Shown in pieces: positions 1 through 7,826 of a stretch of DNA of 18,123 nt (position 1 is the first letter of the stretch; the number at the start of each line of letters is the position of its first letter). The DNA is taken from assembly GCA_964409295.1 (NCBI GenBank), contig CAYPCV010000190.1:1-18123 (forward strand), in the 5' to 3' direction. This stretch comes from UBA1140 sp964409295. Its GTDB lineage: Bacteria; Campylobacterota; Campylobacteria; Campylobacterales; Sulfurovaceae. The notes beneath the pieces are model-generated. The model had not been told where the DNA came from. It saw only the letters and a list, made by a program, of their open reading frames with translations, and ran no database searches. Both the position numbers and the translations under genes were made by a program.

Positions 1-123
1 ATAGGCTTTTATCTTTTTTTCTAGCATCTGATTATATACAAACCGAACTGAGCCAAATGTTTTATTTAATATAGTTTTTTGTTCTTCACTTGGGTAGAGT
101 CTAACTTTTACTATATTTAACAC
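1..123 (-). CDS. tnpB: TnpB / IS605 OrfB-family protein, N-terminal part (runs off window)
   Basis: Reading leftward from a GTG at 123-121, the frame encodes 41 residues that match the typical N-terminus of TnpB (IS200/IS605 OrfB): a KVRLYPSEEQK stretch at residues 6-16, then FGSVRFVYNQMLEKK at about 24-38. This is the helix-turn-helix segment that precedes the RuvC-like nuclease region in full proteins. The GTG start is supported by an AAAGGAG ribosome site at 135-129, five bases upstream. TnpB proteins are RNA-guided DNA endonucleases of transposons, the ancestors of Cas12. The guide (omega) RNA and the right end would lie beyond base 1, so completeness and activity cannot be judged. No tnpA transposase is seen on the visible side. 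Confidence 0.85.
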   Translation of the reverse strand, partial: MLNIVKVRLYPSEEQKTILNKTFGSVRFVYNQMLEKKIKAY

Positions 124-154
124 TTTTGCTCCTTTCTAAAACTTCATATCTCTT

Positions 155-160
155 ATTATA
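155..160 (-). promoter_or_regulatory. Candidate -10 box for tnpB
   Basis: On the minus strand this reads TATAAT, a perfect sigma-70 -10 hexamer. It would start transcription near 148 and give a leader of about 25 nt containing the AAAGGAG ribosome site. No convincing -35 is visible, which is common in Campylobacterota. The assignment rests on the hexamer and its position only. Confidence 0.3.
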
Positions 161-212
161 TCTGAAGAACACTAAAATTAACAAAAAAAAATATTAAACT
201 TTTTTATTTGCC

Positions 213-255
213 TTTTACGCTTTCATCCACCCCATGAATGAGGTGGTTTTACGCT
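213..255. repeat. Small hairpin flanked by direct repeats, possible IS200/IS605-type left end
   Basis: A 5-bp stem (CCACC at 227-231 with GGTGG at 242-246, 10-nt loop) is bracketed by two exact copies of TTTTACGCT at 213-221 and 247-255. It lies upstream of the tnpB start. Imperfect subterminal hairpins next to short cleavage-guide sequences are characteristic of IS200/IS605 ends, so this may be the left end of the element carrying tnpB. The exact boundary and target tetranucleotide cannot be read from one copy. On the minus strand the hairpin is not followed by a T-run, so it is a poor terminator for the 294-983 gene. Confidence 0.4.
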
Positions 256-293
256 ACAATTTTGATAATAGTCAATATTTATGGTATGGAGTA

Positions 294-983
294 TCATAAC
301 TCCTCTTCATGCCACTCTTGAGTATTGCACTCTCTAAATGAGGTTAAACATTGGTCTATTTCATAAGACCAGTGTATGACAATTGGGTGAATAGTGGCAT
401 TTTTATGGGTTCGACTGTAAATATCAACACCAAGCCGTACTCTTTGGTACTCATGGAACTCTTCTGAAAAAGAGATAAACAGTACATCAGCATCTGATTT
501 TTGGTGCAGTCTGTCATTCGCAAATTTGGCGACAATATCTAAAAAGCTTGTCAAAATTAGACCACATCGAGGAATGATTTTACCGTCATCATTGATAAAA
601 CCTGCTGCCAAGTCATGTTTATAATCGTCATCTTTTAAGTACGCTTTTCCATCAATATTAATAAAGCTCTCGGCAAGGGTTTTGTTTCTCTTTAGGGCTT
701 TAAAGGCTCTGTTTTTTAAATTTCGCTCCGACACCATTCGGACGGATTCTGCACGAATGTACTTTTGCCCTTCAACCAGCTCATCTATAAAATTTTCAGA
801 GGCTTCAGTATTGTCATCATCAAGGTTATTAAGCAGTAATGTAGGGATAATTTTAAATTTATGTTGATGTTTCTTTATAATTTGACCACATAGAGCATTT
901 GCGAAAGACATATTACGCTTTGCCCACTCTTTGTTAATTTGTTCCAAAGGTAGTGTAAAGTGTGCAATCTCCAAAACAATCAC
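294..983 (-). CDS. Uncharacterised protein, start uncertain
   Basis: I do not recognise this 229-residue product. It looks soluble, with alternating hydrophobic strands (VIVLEIAHF near the start, KIIPTLLL, GLILTSFLDIVAKFA, DVLFISF), a charged middle and an acidic C-terminus (EWHEEEL). No signal peptide, membrane span or known catalytic motif is evident. The listed start is GTG at 983-981, but it has no good ribosome site and cuts into what looks like a beta strand. The same frame stays open and coding-like for 47 more codons, back to the stop codon of the asparagine-synthase-like gene (1125-1127). That stretch holds no ATG, GTG or TTG. An ATC at 1121-1119 sits 6 nt after AAAGGA and would give a 275-residue protein. 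The gene is therefore either started from a rare codon, 5'-truncated, or shorter than its relatives. Confidence 0.6.
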   Translation of the reverse strand: MIVLEIAHFTLPLEQINKEWAKRNMSFANALCGQIIKKHQHKFKIIPTLLLNNLDDDNTEASENFIDELVEGQKYIRAESVRMVSERNLKNRAFKALKRNKTLAESFINIDGKAYLKDDDYKHDLAAGFINDDGKIIPRCGLILTSFLDIVAKFANDRLHQKSDADVLFISFSEEFHEYQRVRLGVDIYSRTHKNATIHPIVIHWSYEIDQCLTSFRECNTQEWHEEEL

Positions 984-1124
984 AGTTGACTTATTTTGAT
1001 ACTCTAACTGTTTGTTAATGAGATTTAAAAGTTTCTCTAATTTTTCTGTTGACCATATTTTATAGGGCTGACTAGGTTTTGTGTACGCTTTAGCATTAAT
1101 TGGTGCAATACAGGTTTCGATGGA

Positions 1125-2951
1125 TTATCCTTTAAAGTTTTCGTACCAGAGTTGGAAAATAAAAATTCTCCAGAGTTTATATTTATATGCGTCGTTTCCT
1201 TGATAAAAGTTGTCACGAATATTAATAATAAAAGAAGTATAAAATAGTTTATCTTCGTTTAACCTTTTCTCATTTATCTGTTCATAGATAAGCTCTTTTA
1301 GCTCTTTTCTCATCCATAATGAAAATGGAATATCAAATCCACTTTTTGGACGAGCCATTAAGGACTCTGGAATGTATTGATGAGCTATCTCTTTTAGAAT
1401 ATATTTTTTAATTCCATTTTTTATTTTAATCGAACTTGGAATCGTTGCCATATATTTAATAAGCGTTTCTTCTAAAAAAGGGGTATGTAAAACAATATTG
1501 TAGTGGTTCATTGCTTGATAACTTTTAACCAACTCCCCATCGGTCATAGTTGTTTTAAAGTATGTTCCAATAATCTCATCAACGGTTTCATGGTGTCCTT
1601 GAAAATGAATCTCATCAAAGGTTGTTTGAATAGGGCATCTATAATTTTGAATTAAAAGATGCAGTTCCTCTTCTCTAAAGAGTAGATTCCGAGCCTCTAT
1701 AGTTTTTGGAATATTTTTTGAAGAGAGAATTTGAAGAAGCTTTGTATATTTTGTTGGTAAATTATAATTTTTTTCCAAATAGGGTATTTTCTCAATAGGA
1801 AACTTCTTGAATGGAACACTTATGCTGTTTCGTATTCTATAAGGTATTCGATGAATGCGTTGAAAAAATTCGGTATCATCAGCTGTGGCAAAAACTTCAT
1901 CGCCTCCATCTCCTACAATTATATCTTGAATGTTGTTTTGTTTAATAAGTTGAGCCGTTAACACAGTAGGTGTTGCCGCGTATTCAGCAAAGGGTTCATC
2001 GTAAATTTTACAGAGTTTAGGAATGATTTTTAGAGCATCTTCTCCTGTAAAATAATGCTCATGATGCTCTGTCCCAATATGTTTTGCAATGGCTTTTGCA
2101 TCAATAGCCTCATTAATATCTTTGGTTGTAAATCCAATGGTAAAGGTCTCTATTTTTTTGGAATTTTGCTCTTGTAATAGTGAAGCAAGGGTCGAACTGT
2201 CATAGCCCCCACTTAGAGAGAGAGCAATGCTTCTATTTTTATAAGAACTCTCTTTTATGGACTCTTGAAGAAGTTGCTGTGCATGCTTTATAATGGTAGC
2301 TTCAGAATCATGAATCTTAGGTTCTTGATAACACTCTTCTAGTTTCCAATAGCTCTCTTCTCTTGACTCTTTTGTTTTTAAATCAAAAAGTTTATAATGT
2401 CCAGAGCGTACTTTGTAGCACTCCTTCAAGATGGTATTTGGTTGAAGAATAGAGCCAAATTGTAAATAAGAGGCTAGACTTTGTGGAGAGATAGAGGGGA
2501 TAAATGCAGAGATTTCTTTAAATCTTTGAAGAGAAGAGGCAAAGAAAATTTTATCGTTTGATTGATAATAGTTAAGAGGAACTTTTCCTATTTTATCTTT
2601 AATAAGTAGTAGTTCTTCTCTATTTTTATCATAAAGAATAATAACAAATGAGCCTTTGACCTGCTTAATAAACTCTATACCCCATTGTTCATATGCTATC
2701 TCAATAAGCTCTATATTAGAGAGTTTTCTCTCTTTAGTGTTTAATAAAATATTGAGTTCTGATGTATTTGAAATTTTTCCGATTAAAAAGAGAAATATCC
2801 TTGAATTATTTGTATGGTTAGCAGAGTGATTGTTCCTATAAGAGAAAAAGAGATTAAAGTTTGAATACGCCTCTTGATGTACTATTCTATCTTGATTATT
2901 TATAGGGTAGGGTTCTCTCTTATAATCAATAAACCCAAAAAAGTCTTGCAT
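1125..2951 (-). CDS. Asparagine synthase-like protein with degenerate glutaminase domain
   Basis: This 608-residue protein has the length and two-domain layout of class B asparagine synthetases. The C-terminal ATP-pyrophosphatase domain keeps the SGGYDSS P-loop (247-253), YDEPFAE (317-323), GDGGDEVFA (347-355) and RPKSGFDIPF (534-543). The N-terminal class II glutaminase domain looks dead. The protein starts MQDFFGF where active enzymes start MCGI(V/I)GF, so the nucleophile Cys2 is Gln. The YNGE(I/V)YN block is IGKISN (57-62), and RDRAGVKPLYY has become KDKIGKVPLNYY (118-129). The synthetase pocket also differs: EGREPFLD is replaced by VLHTPFLEE (487-495). It could use free ammonia or another amine, as beta-lactam synthetases and lasso-peptide cyclases do without glutaminase activity, but no such partners are seen here. 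The ATG is preceded by AAGGAT. It is divergent from the polysaccharide genes and may act in the same pathway as the intact paralogue at 5188. Confidence 0.88.
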   Translation of the reverse strand: MQDFFGFIDYKREPYPINNQDRIVHQEAYSNFNLFFSYRNNHSANHTNNSRIFLFLIGKISNTSELNILLNTKERKLSNIELIEIAYEQWGIEFIKQVKGSFVIILYDKNREELLLIKDKIGKVPLNYYQSNDKIFFASSLQRFKEISAFIPSISPQSLASYLQFGSILQPNTILKECYKVRSGHYKLFDLKTKESREESYWKLEECYQEPKIHDSEATIIKHAQQLLQESIKESSYKNRSIALSLSGGYDSSTLASLLQEQNSKKIETFTIGFTTKDINEAIDAKAIAKHIGTEHHEHYFTGEDALKIIPKLCKIYDEPFAEYAATPTVLTAQLIKQNNIQDIIVGDGGDEVFATADDTEFFQRIHRIPYRIRNSISVPFKKFPIEKIPYLEKNYNLPTKYTKLLQILSSKNIPKTIEARNLLFREEELHLLIQNYRCPIQTTFDEIHFQGHHETVDEIIGTYFKTTMTDGELVKSYQAMNHYNIVLHTPFLEETLIKYMATIPSSIKIKNGIKKYILKEIAHQYIPESLMARPKSGFDIPFSLWMRKELKELIYEQINEKRLNEDKLFYTSFIINIRDNFYQGNDAYKYKLWRIFIFQLWYENFKG

Positions 2952-3112
2952 TGAAAATCCTTCACAGGCGTAATTTTAACATAAAAAAGCAAAAAATAAT
3001 ATAAAAATAAAGTTGAATTATGTCATAATTTCATACGAATATAGTATATTATATATAAAAAATTATAAATATATATTAAAATCTAAATCAAAAAAATATA
3101 AAAGGTTTTTTT
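2952..3112. promoter_or_regulatory. Divergent intergenic region between the two transcription directions
   Basis: This 161-nt, almost purely A/T spacer separates the leftward AsnB-like gene from the rightward methyltransferase and should carry promoters for both. TAAAAT on the minus strand (2978-2973) is a possible -10 for the leftward gene. On the plus strand several TATA-rich hexamers compete between 3040 and 3075, so no single box can be chosen. No clear operator or terminator is visible. Confidence 0.3.
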
Positions 3113-3808
3113 ATGAGAGCAACACATACAAATGCAGACATGTCCCACCAAAATGGTATAATTTATAAGAGTGGAGAACTATTAAATTCATTAAAAGAGA
3201 ATGGTCTTTTTCCTACTTTCCGAAAAATAGGGCAACGCATCTTTTACAAATTAAAAGGGCTTGATTTTTCTACACAAAATATCTATGAGTTAACGCGAAC
3301 AGGAGAGCATCAAGAGAATGGTACAGCACTGGTCTCTACTTCTAAAGATTTTTTGTCTAAATTGCTTTCTGATTTAGAGAAAAGCATAGATAAACCCTTG
3401 AAAAAGAGCCTTTTTATTGATTATGGGAGTGGTAAAGGGGCAGCGATTATTCATGCTAGAACATTAGGTTTTGAGCGAACCATAGGTGTTGAATTTGCTA
3501 AAGAGCTTCATGAAATAGCTCAAGAGAATATTAAGAAATTAAAGTTGGATAAGGTGGATTCTTTTTATGCCGATGCAACAAACTATTTAGCCCCTTTGGA
3601 TGTATCGGTTATTTATCTCTTTAATCCTTTTGATGAAGTGGTTATGAAAAAATTAATTTTGAATATCTTAAAACAAAAAGAGCTTTTCAAGAATGATGTT
3701 TATCTTATTTATGGAAATGCATCTTCGGATATATTAGAAAATAGCTTTGAGCTTATCACTAAAATAACCTATCCTAGTGGAGCAACAGCAGATTTTTATA
3801 AAATATAA
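3113..3808 (+). CDS. Class I SAM-dependent methyltransferase
   Basis: This 231-residue cytoplasmic protein has a Rossmann-type methyltransferase core. Motif I is IDYGSGKG (102-109). An acidic residue follows strand 2 (GVEF, E127, ribose-binding position), an Asp lies in YADAT (D154), and the motif IV region is NPFD (171-174). About 95 residues precede motif I and probably form a substrate-binding cap; this part has no recognised signature. The first ATG is preferred because AAAGG lies 7 nt upstream; an internal ATG (residue 10) is possible. It heads the rightward polysaccharide cluster, so a role in methylating a sugar or a glycan end is plausible. The acceptor cannot be deduced. A 114-nt gap separates it from the flippase gene. 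Confidence 0.75.
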   Translation: MRATHTNADMSHQNGIIYKSGELLNSLKENGLFPTFRKIGQRIFYKLKGLDFSTQNIYELTRTGEHQENGTALVSTSKDFLSKLLSDLEKSIDKPLKKSLFIDYGSGKGAAIIHARTLGFERTIGVEFAKELHEIAQENIKKLKLDKVDSFYADATNYLAPLDVSVIYLFNPFDEVVMKKLILNILKQKELFKNDVYLIYGNASSDILENSFELITKITYPSGATADFYKI

Positions 3809-3869
3809 AATATAATATTTAAAATTAAGTAAATAATTATATATAGATAATATGCATGTTTAAATATGT

Positions 3870-3875
3870 TATAAT
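3870..3875 (+). promoter_or_regulatory. Candidate -10 box for the flippase operon
   Basis: A perfect TATAAT lies in the 114-nt gap before the flippase gene. It would place the transcription start near 3882 and give a leader of about 40 nt ending in the AGGAG ribosome site. No -35 is clear. The surrounding DNA is A/T-rich, so chance hexamers are common, but position and spacing are good. Confidence 0.35.
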
Positions 3876-3922
3876 AAATTATGTTGTAAAATGTTGTTTT
3901 TATAAAAAGTTCTAGGAGTATC

Positions 3923-5200
3923 ATGAATTTATGGTCTAAAATAGTAGATAAGCCAGAAAAAAAAGTGCTTGTCTCTAACTTTTTAGCGTTGGGTATTGTC
4001 CAAGGTTTAAATTTCTTATTACCTCTTTTGGTTGTTCCATATTTACTTTATACCTTAGGGATTGAAATTTTTGGTCTTTTAGCAATGGCAACAGCATTTT
4101 CGAGTTATTTCATGATTTTAAGTGATTATGGGTTTAATGTAACAGCTACAAGAGAAATTTCAATTCATCGAGAAAACCATGAAAAGTTAAATGAAATTTT
4201 TTCTGCTGTTATGATGATTAAAATACTATTGATGGGTATTGGCTTTTCCATTTTAATATTGACTCTTTGGTTATTTGAGAGTTTAGCAAAGGATTCTCTT
4301 ATCTATATATTAACCTTTGGTATGGTTATCGGAGAGGTTCTTTTTCCGATATGGTTTTTTCAAGGTATCGAAAAAATGAGATACATTGCTGTTTTAAATA
4401 TCGTAGCAAAACTCTTTTTCTTATTGGCTATTTTGCTCTTTGTTGAAGTAAAAGAGGATGCTTATCTAGTGCCTCTATTTAACAGTTTAGGGTTTATTCT
4501 TGTTGGTTCTGTATCACTGTTTTACATCTATCGAAAATTTACTATTCGCTTTGTTTGGCAACCTTATAGCGTATTGCGTCGATACTTTATCATGGGTTGG
4601 CATATCTTTCTTTCAAAATTAGCCGTAACTCTCTATTCATCAAGCAATATTTTTATCTTAGGAGTTTTTACCAATCATCTATTGGTGGGTTATTATGCTG
4701 TTGCATACAAAGTGGTTTCAGCACTGGTCAGTTTGGGGGATATTGTTAATCAAGTTATTTTCCCATATCTTTCCAAAAAATGGATAGAGAATCGAAAAGT
4801 CTACTATGGACTTTTTTATAAATTCTTAAAAGGGATGGTTTTAGGAATGTTCTTTTTCTCTTTTATTCTCTTTTTTACAGCTGAAGATATTGTCTCTTTA
4901 TTAGCAGGAGAAGAGAATATAGTGACGATAGAGCTGTTACAGATTATGAGCCTATTTCTTATTATTGCCCCCTTAGGGGGACTCTACTCTCAAAGTTTTG
5001 TAACACAAGGAGAGAGTGTTTATGTAACCAAATCAACATTTTGGACACTCTGTATAAATATGTTGTTAATAGGAATTTTAATTCCACTCTATGGAGTTTA
5101 TGGTTTAGCAGTGGCTGAAGTATTAGTCAAAGTATTTCATTTTTATTTAAATAATTTATATTTTATGCGTTTAAGAAAGGTTGCAGAATGTGTGGCATAG
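3923..5200 (+). CDS. wzx: Wzx-type oligosaccharide flippase
   Basis: This 425-residue polytopic membrane protein has about a dozen hydrophobic spans through its length and fits the polysaccharide biosynthesis (MOP/PST) transporter family, which moves undecaprenyl-linked oligosaccharides across the inner membrane. Family-like features are the N-terminal LPLLVVPYLLYTLG stretch, GLLAMATAFSSYF, LSDYGFNVTATREIS (residues 66-80), and a central GWHIFLSKLAVTLYSSSNIFILG segment shortened here to its start. An AGGAG site precedes the ATG. Its 3' end overlaps the next gene by 13 nt. The length is normal for Wzx. Substrate specificity cannot be predicted. The symbol is given by family and context only. 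Confidence 0.88.
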   Translation: MNLWSKIVDKPEKKVLVSNFLALGIVQGLNFLLPLLVVPYLLYTLGIEIFGLLAMATAFSSYFMILSDYGFNVTATREISIHRENHEKLNEIFSAVMMIKILLMGIGFSILILTLWLFESLAKDSLIYILTFGMVIGEVLFPIWFFQGIEKMRYIAVLNIVAKLFFLLAILLFVEVKEDAYLVPLFNSLGFILVGSVSLFYIYRKFTIRFVWQPYSVLRRYFIMGWHIFLSKLAVTLYSSSNIFILGVFTNHLLVGYYAVAYKVVSALVSLGDIVNQVIFPYLSKKWIENRKVYYGLFYKFLKGMVLGMFFFSFILFFTAEDIVSLLAGEENIVTIELLQIMSLFLIIAPLGGLYSQSFVTQGESVYVTKSTFWTLCINMLLIGILIPLYGVYGLAVAEVLVKVFHFYLNNLYFMRLRKVAECVA

Positions 5201-7083
5201 TTGGTTTTTGTGACTTTACAAAAAGAAGTAGCAGAGAAAATTTATCAGAGATGATGAAAAAAATTGAGCATCGTGGATTGGATGCTCATGGTCAAGCCTA
5301 TGAAGAGGTTTCTAATGCTGTTGTTGGTTTAGGACATCAACGACTCTCTATCTTGGATTTATCCAATGAGGGGATACAACCTATGAATTATGAACATTTA
5401 GATATTGTTTATAATGGAGAGGTGTATAATTTTCAAGAGATTCGTGTAGAACTTGAAGCTTTAGATTATTATTTTCACTCCGAGAGCGATACCGAGGTTA
5501 TTCTAAAAGCCTATCACTGTTGGGGATTAGAAGCACTTAAAAAATTTAATGGAATGTTTGCTCTCGTTATTTTTGATAAAATCGAAGAGCGTTTAACGCT
5601 TATTCGTGATAGAGCAGGGGTTAAGCCACTCTATTGGTATTGGAAAGATGGACTCTTTTTATTCGCGAGTGAACTAAAAAGTTTTCATGCACATCCTCAT
5701 TTTCAAAAAGAGATTAACCGAGATGTGTTGGCCCTCTATCTACGATATGGCTATGTGATGCAACCCTATTCTATTTTTGATTCAACAGAACAGTTAAACT
5801 CTGGACATATTTTAGAGCTTGATTTAAAGAGCCAAGCGATAGAAAAAAAAGAGTATTGGTCAGTTGCTGAGTGTTATAAAAAGCCCCTTTTACTCTTGAG
5901 TGATGATGAAGCGATTAGTCAAACAGAAGAGGTATTGAAAAAAGCATTTAATTACCGAATGGTCTCCGATGTTCCTGTTGGTGTTTTTCTAAGTGGAGGA
6001 TATGATAGCTCTTTAGTTACAGCTCTGTTGCAAACAGATAGAGATGATAAAATTAATACCTTTACTATTGGGTTTAAAGAGAAAGGATATGATGAATCTC
6101 CTCATGCTAAAGCTGTTGCAAAACATTTAGGAACTAACCATAATGAGTACTATTGTAGTCATAAAGATGCTTTAGAAATTATTCCTAAATTGGCTGAAAT
6201 ATATGATGAACCCTTTGCTGATGATTCAGCAATTCCAACAGTTTTGGTAAGTCACTTAGCACGAGAACAAGTAACCGTAACTCTTAGTGCCGATGGTGGG
6301 GATGAAATTTTTGCAGGTTATGATGAGTATGCCAATATTTTGAAAATGCAAAAGAAATTTTCCAAAGTACCTTCTTCTATTAGAAAAGGTCTCTCTTCTA
6401 TGATGGCTTCTGTTTCTCCTCACAAAATACCATTCCACTCCTATCTTTATAATTTTGAAACGCGTTATGAGAAGATTCAAAATTTACTGTCAGCTGAAAA
6501 TTCTGCTCAGATGTTGAAGTATCGTTCTGAACAGTTTACCGATACACAACTCTCTAATCTTTTGGCATTTCGCCCTAATGTTTTAAAAACCAAATTTGAT
6601 TCAGATGTCTCTGATATTGATGATGACCTTTCTAAAATGTTAGGAATTGATTACCAAACCTACATGGTGGATAATATTTTAACCAAAGTAGACCGAGCAA
6701 GTATGAGTGTTGGCTTGGAGGGGCGTGAACCTTTTTTGGATAAAAACATTATAGAGTTTGCATCACAACTGCCTTCTCATTTTAAATATCGTGATGGAGA
6801 GCAGAAGTGGGTATTGAAACAAATTGCACATAAATACCTACCTAAAGAGCTAATGAATCGTCCAAAGATGGGATTTTCCCCTCCCATTACTGAGTGGTTT
6901 AGAGATGAGTTGAAAAGCTATTTCATACACTATCTAAGTCATGAAAAGTTAAATAAAGAGGGATATTTTAATACAGATGAGGTAATAAAAATGCGTGATG
7001 AATACTTAAATGGAAAGAACGTAAGTATTAAAAAATTATGGTCTATTTTGATGTTTCAAATGTGGCATGAGAAGTGGATGTAG
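5188..7083 (+). CDS. asnB: Glutamine-dependent asparagine synthetase-family amidotransferase
   Basis: This 631-residue protein is an intact class B glutamine amidotransferase. It starts MCGIVGF (Cys2 is the glutaminase nucleophile) and has QRLSILDLS (51-59), YNGEVYN (75-81), SESDTE (98-103) and RDRAGVKPLY (140-149). The synthetase half has SGGYDSS (269-275), YDEPFADDSAIPT (339-351), SADGGDEIFAGY (367-378) and VDRASMSVGLEGREPFLD (501-518). Family chemistry is glutamine hydrolysis, ammonia channelling and ATP-dependent amide formation through an acyl-AMP. Free asparagine is one possible product. In polysaccharide loci such proteins (for example WbpS of Pseudomonas O-antigen clusters) are assigned to amidating hexuronic acids, and the coupled position between flippase and acyltransferase favours that. 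The ATG lies inside the flippase 3' end, with AAAGG 8 nt upstream. Confidence 0.9.
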   Translation: MCGIVGFCDFTKRSSRENLSEMMKKIEHRGLDAHGQAYEEVSNAVVGLGHQRLSILDLSNEGIQPMNYEHLDIVYNGEVYNFQEIRVELEALDYYFHSESDTEVILKAYHCWGLEALKKFNGMFALVIFDKIEERLTLIRDRAGVKPLYWYWKDGLFLFASELKSFHAHPHFQKEINRDVLALYLRYGYVMQPYSIFDSTEQLNSGHILELDLKSQAIEKKEYWSVAECYKKPLLLLSDDEAISQTEEVLKKAFNYRMVSDVPVGVFLSGGYDSSLVTALLQTDRDDKINTFTIGFKEKGYDESPHAKAVAKHLGTNHNEYYCSHKDALEIIPKLAEIYDEPFADDSAIPTVLVSHLAREQVTVTLSADGGDEIFAGYDEYANILKMQKKFSKVPSSIRKGLSSMMASVSPHKIPFHSYLYNFETRYEKIQNLLSAENSAQMLKYRSEQFTDTQLSNLLAFRPNVLKTKFDSDVSDIDDDLSKMLGIDYQTYMVDNILTKVDRASMSVGLEGREPFLDKNIIEFASQLPSHFKYRDGEQKWVLKQIAHKYLPKELMNRPKMGFSPPITEWFRDELKSYFIHYLSHEKLNKEGYFNTDEVIKMRDEYLNGKNVSIKKLWSILMFQMWHEKWM

Positions 7084-7085
7084 AG

Positions 7086-7826
7086 ATGTTAAAAATTTCA
7101 TATAAAATTAAAGGATTGACTCTTAATGAGTGTTGGTTCTCCTCTGAAGTACCTGTTGATAAATCGTCACTATTTGCATTTTACTGTTATCGGGATACCT
7201 CTGTAGATATTGAATCTACAGGTTTAAAAAAAGAGAAAAAATACACACTAATCAATGACTTAAGCGAAGAGAAAGATAAAATATTTTCTAGGTTTAAACC
7301 CAATGTTCGTAATCAAATACGTAAATTTGATAAAATTGAAGAGTTTACCTGTACCTCAAATTATGAGAGTAAAGCACTATTTTTAGAGTTTTATAGCCAT
7401 TTTTCAAAGGCAAAAAATCTGCCTAATGTCGAAGATAGTTCTATTGCTAAATACGATAAGAATCTTTTTTATATTTGTGGTTATTTAGAGGGTATCTTAA
7501 GTAATATGCAAGTCTACCTTATTGATAAAGAGAGTAAGACCATACGGCTATTACACTCTATCTCTACACTTTATGAAGAAGAGGATAAGCACCGACATGC
7601 AAAAATAGGTTGGATTAATCGTTATCTTCATTGGCATACGATGTTGCATTTCAAAGAAGAAGGTTTTAAAACCTTTGATTGGGGTGGCTATACAAATGAC
7701 GAGAACTCTCCGTTAGCAGGAATTGATAAGTTCAAAGCAGCGTTTGGTGGAGAAAAAGTGGTGCTTTATAACTATTATACTTTAGGTTATTATGCACTTA
7801 AAGTGATACAAGAGAAAATTCTGTAA
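7086..7826 (+). CDS. FemAB/GNAT-like acyltransferase of the polysaccharide cluster
   Basis: The 246-residue product resembles FemAB-type GNAT-fold proteins of exopolysaccharide clusters. Signs are SRFKPNVRNQIRK (68-80), a central CGYLEGILSNMQVYLID strand pair, and the C-terminal FDWGGYTND...AGIDKFKAAFGG (197-222), equivalent to the DFGGI...FKxxFGG signature of this fold. Such enzymes transfer an acyl or aminoacyl group to an amine; in this locus an amino sugar is the likely acceptor, but this is inferred. ATG at 7086 is preferred, 2 nt after the upstream stop (7081-7083), consistent with translational coupling. An in-frame GTG at 7074 would add four residues. The 3' end shares one base with the next gene (TAATG). 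Confidence 0.68.
   Translation: MLKISYKIKGLTLNECWFSSEVPVDKSSLFAFYCYRDTSVDIESTGLKKEKKYTLINDLSEEKDKIFSRFKPNVRNQIRKFDKIEEFTCTSNYESKALFLEFYSHFSKAKNLPNVEDSSIAKYDKNLFYICGYLEGILSNMQVYLIDKESKTIRLLHSISTLYEEEDKHRHAKIGWINRYLHWHTMLHFKEEGFKTFDWGGYTNDENSPLAGIDKFKAAFGGEKVVLYNYYTLGYYALKVIQEKIL

Noticed and set aside
227..246. Hairpin read as a terminator for the 294-983 gene
   Set aside because: On the minus strand the stem is followed by ATGAAAG, not a T-run; a T-run follows only on the plus strand, where no gene ends.
682..867. Rightward 61-codon frame opposite the 294-983 gene
   Set aside because: It is antisense to a longer coding-like frame, is Ser-rich in the manner of mirror frames, and has no ribosome site.
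1125..2951. Lasso-peptide or beta-lactam biosynthesis for the glutaminase-dead AsnB homologue
   Set aside because: No precursor peptide, transglutaminase-like B protein, or carboxyethylarginine-type enzyme lies nearby, and the surroundings are glycan genes. Kept only as a mechanistic analogy.
6256..6480. Leftward 74-codon frame inside the intact AsnB gene
   Set aside because: It lies fully within conserved AsnB coding sequence on the other strand; a mirror frame.
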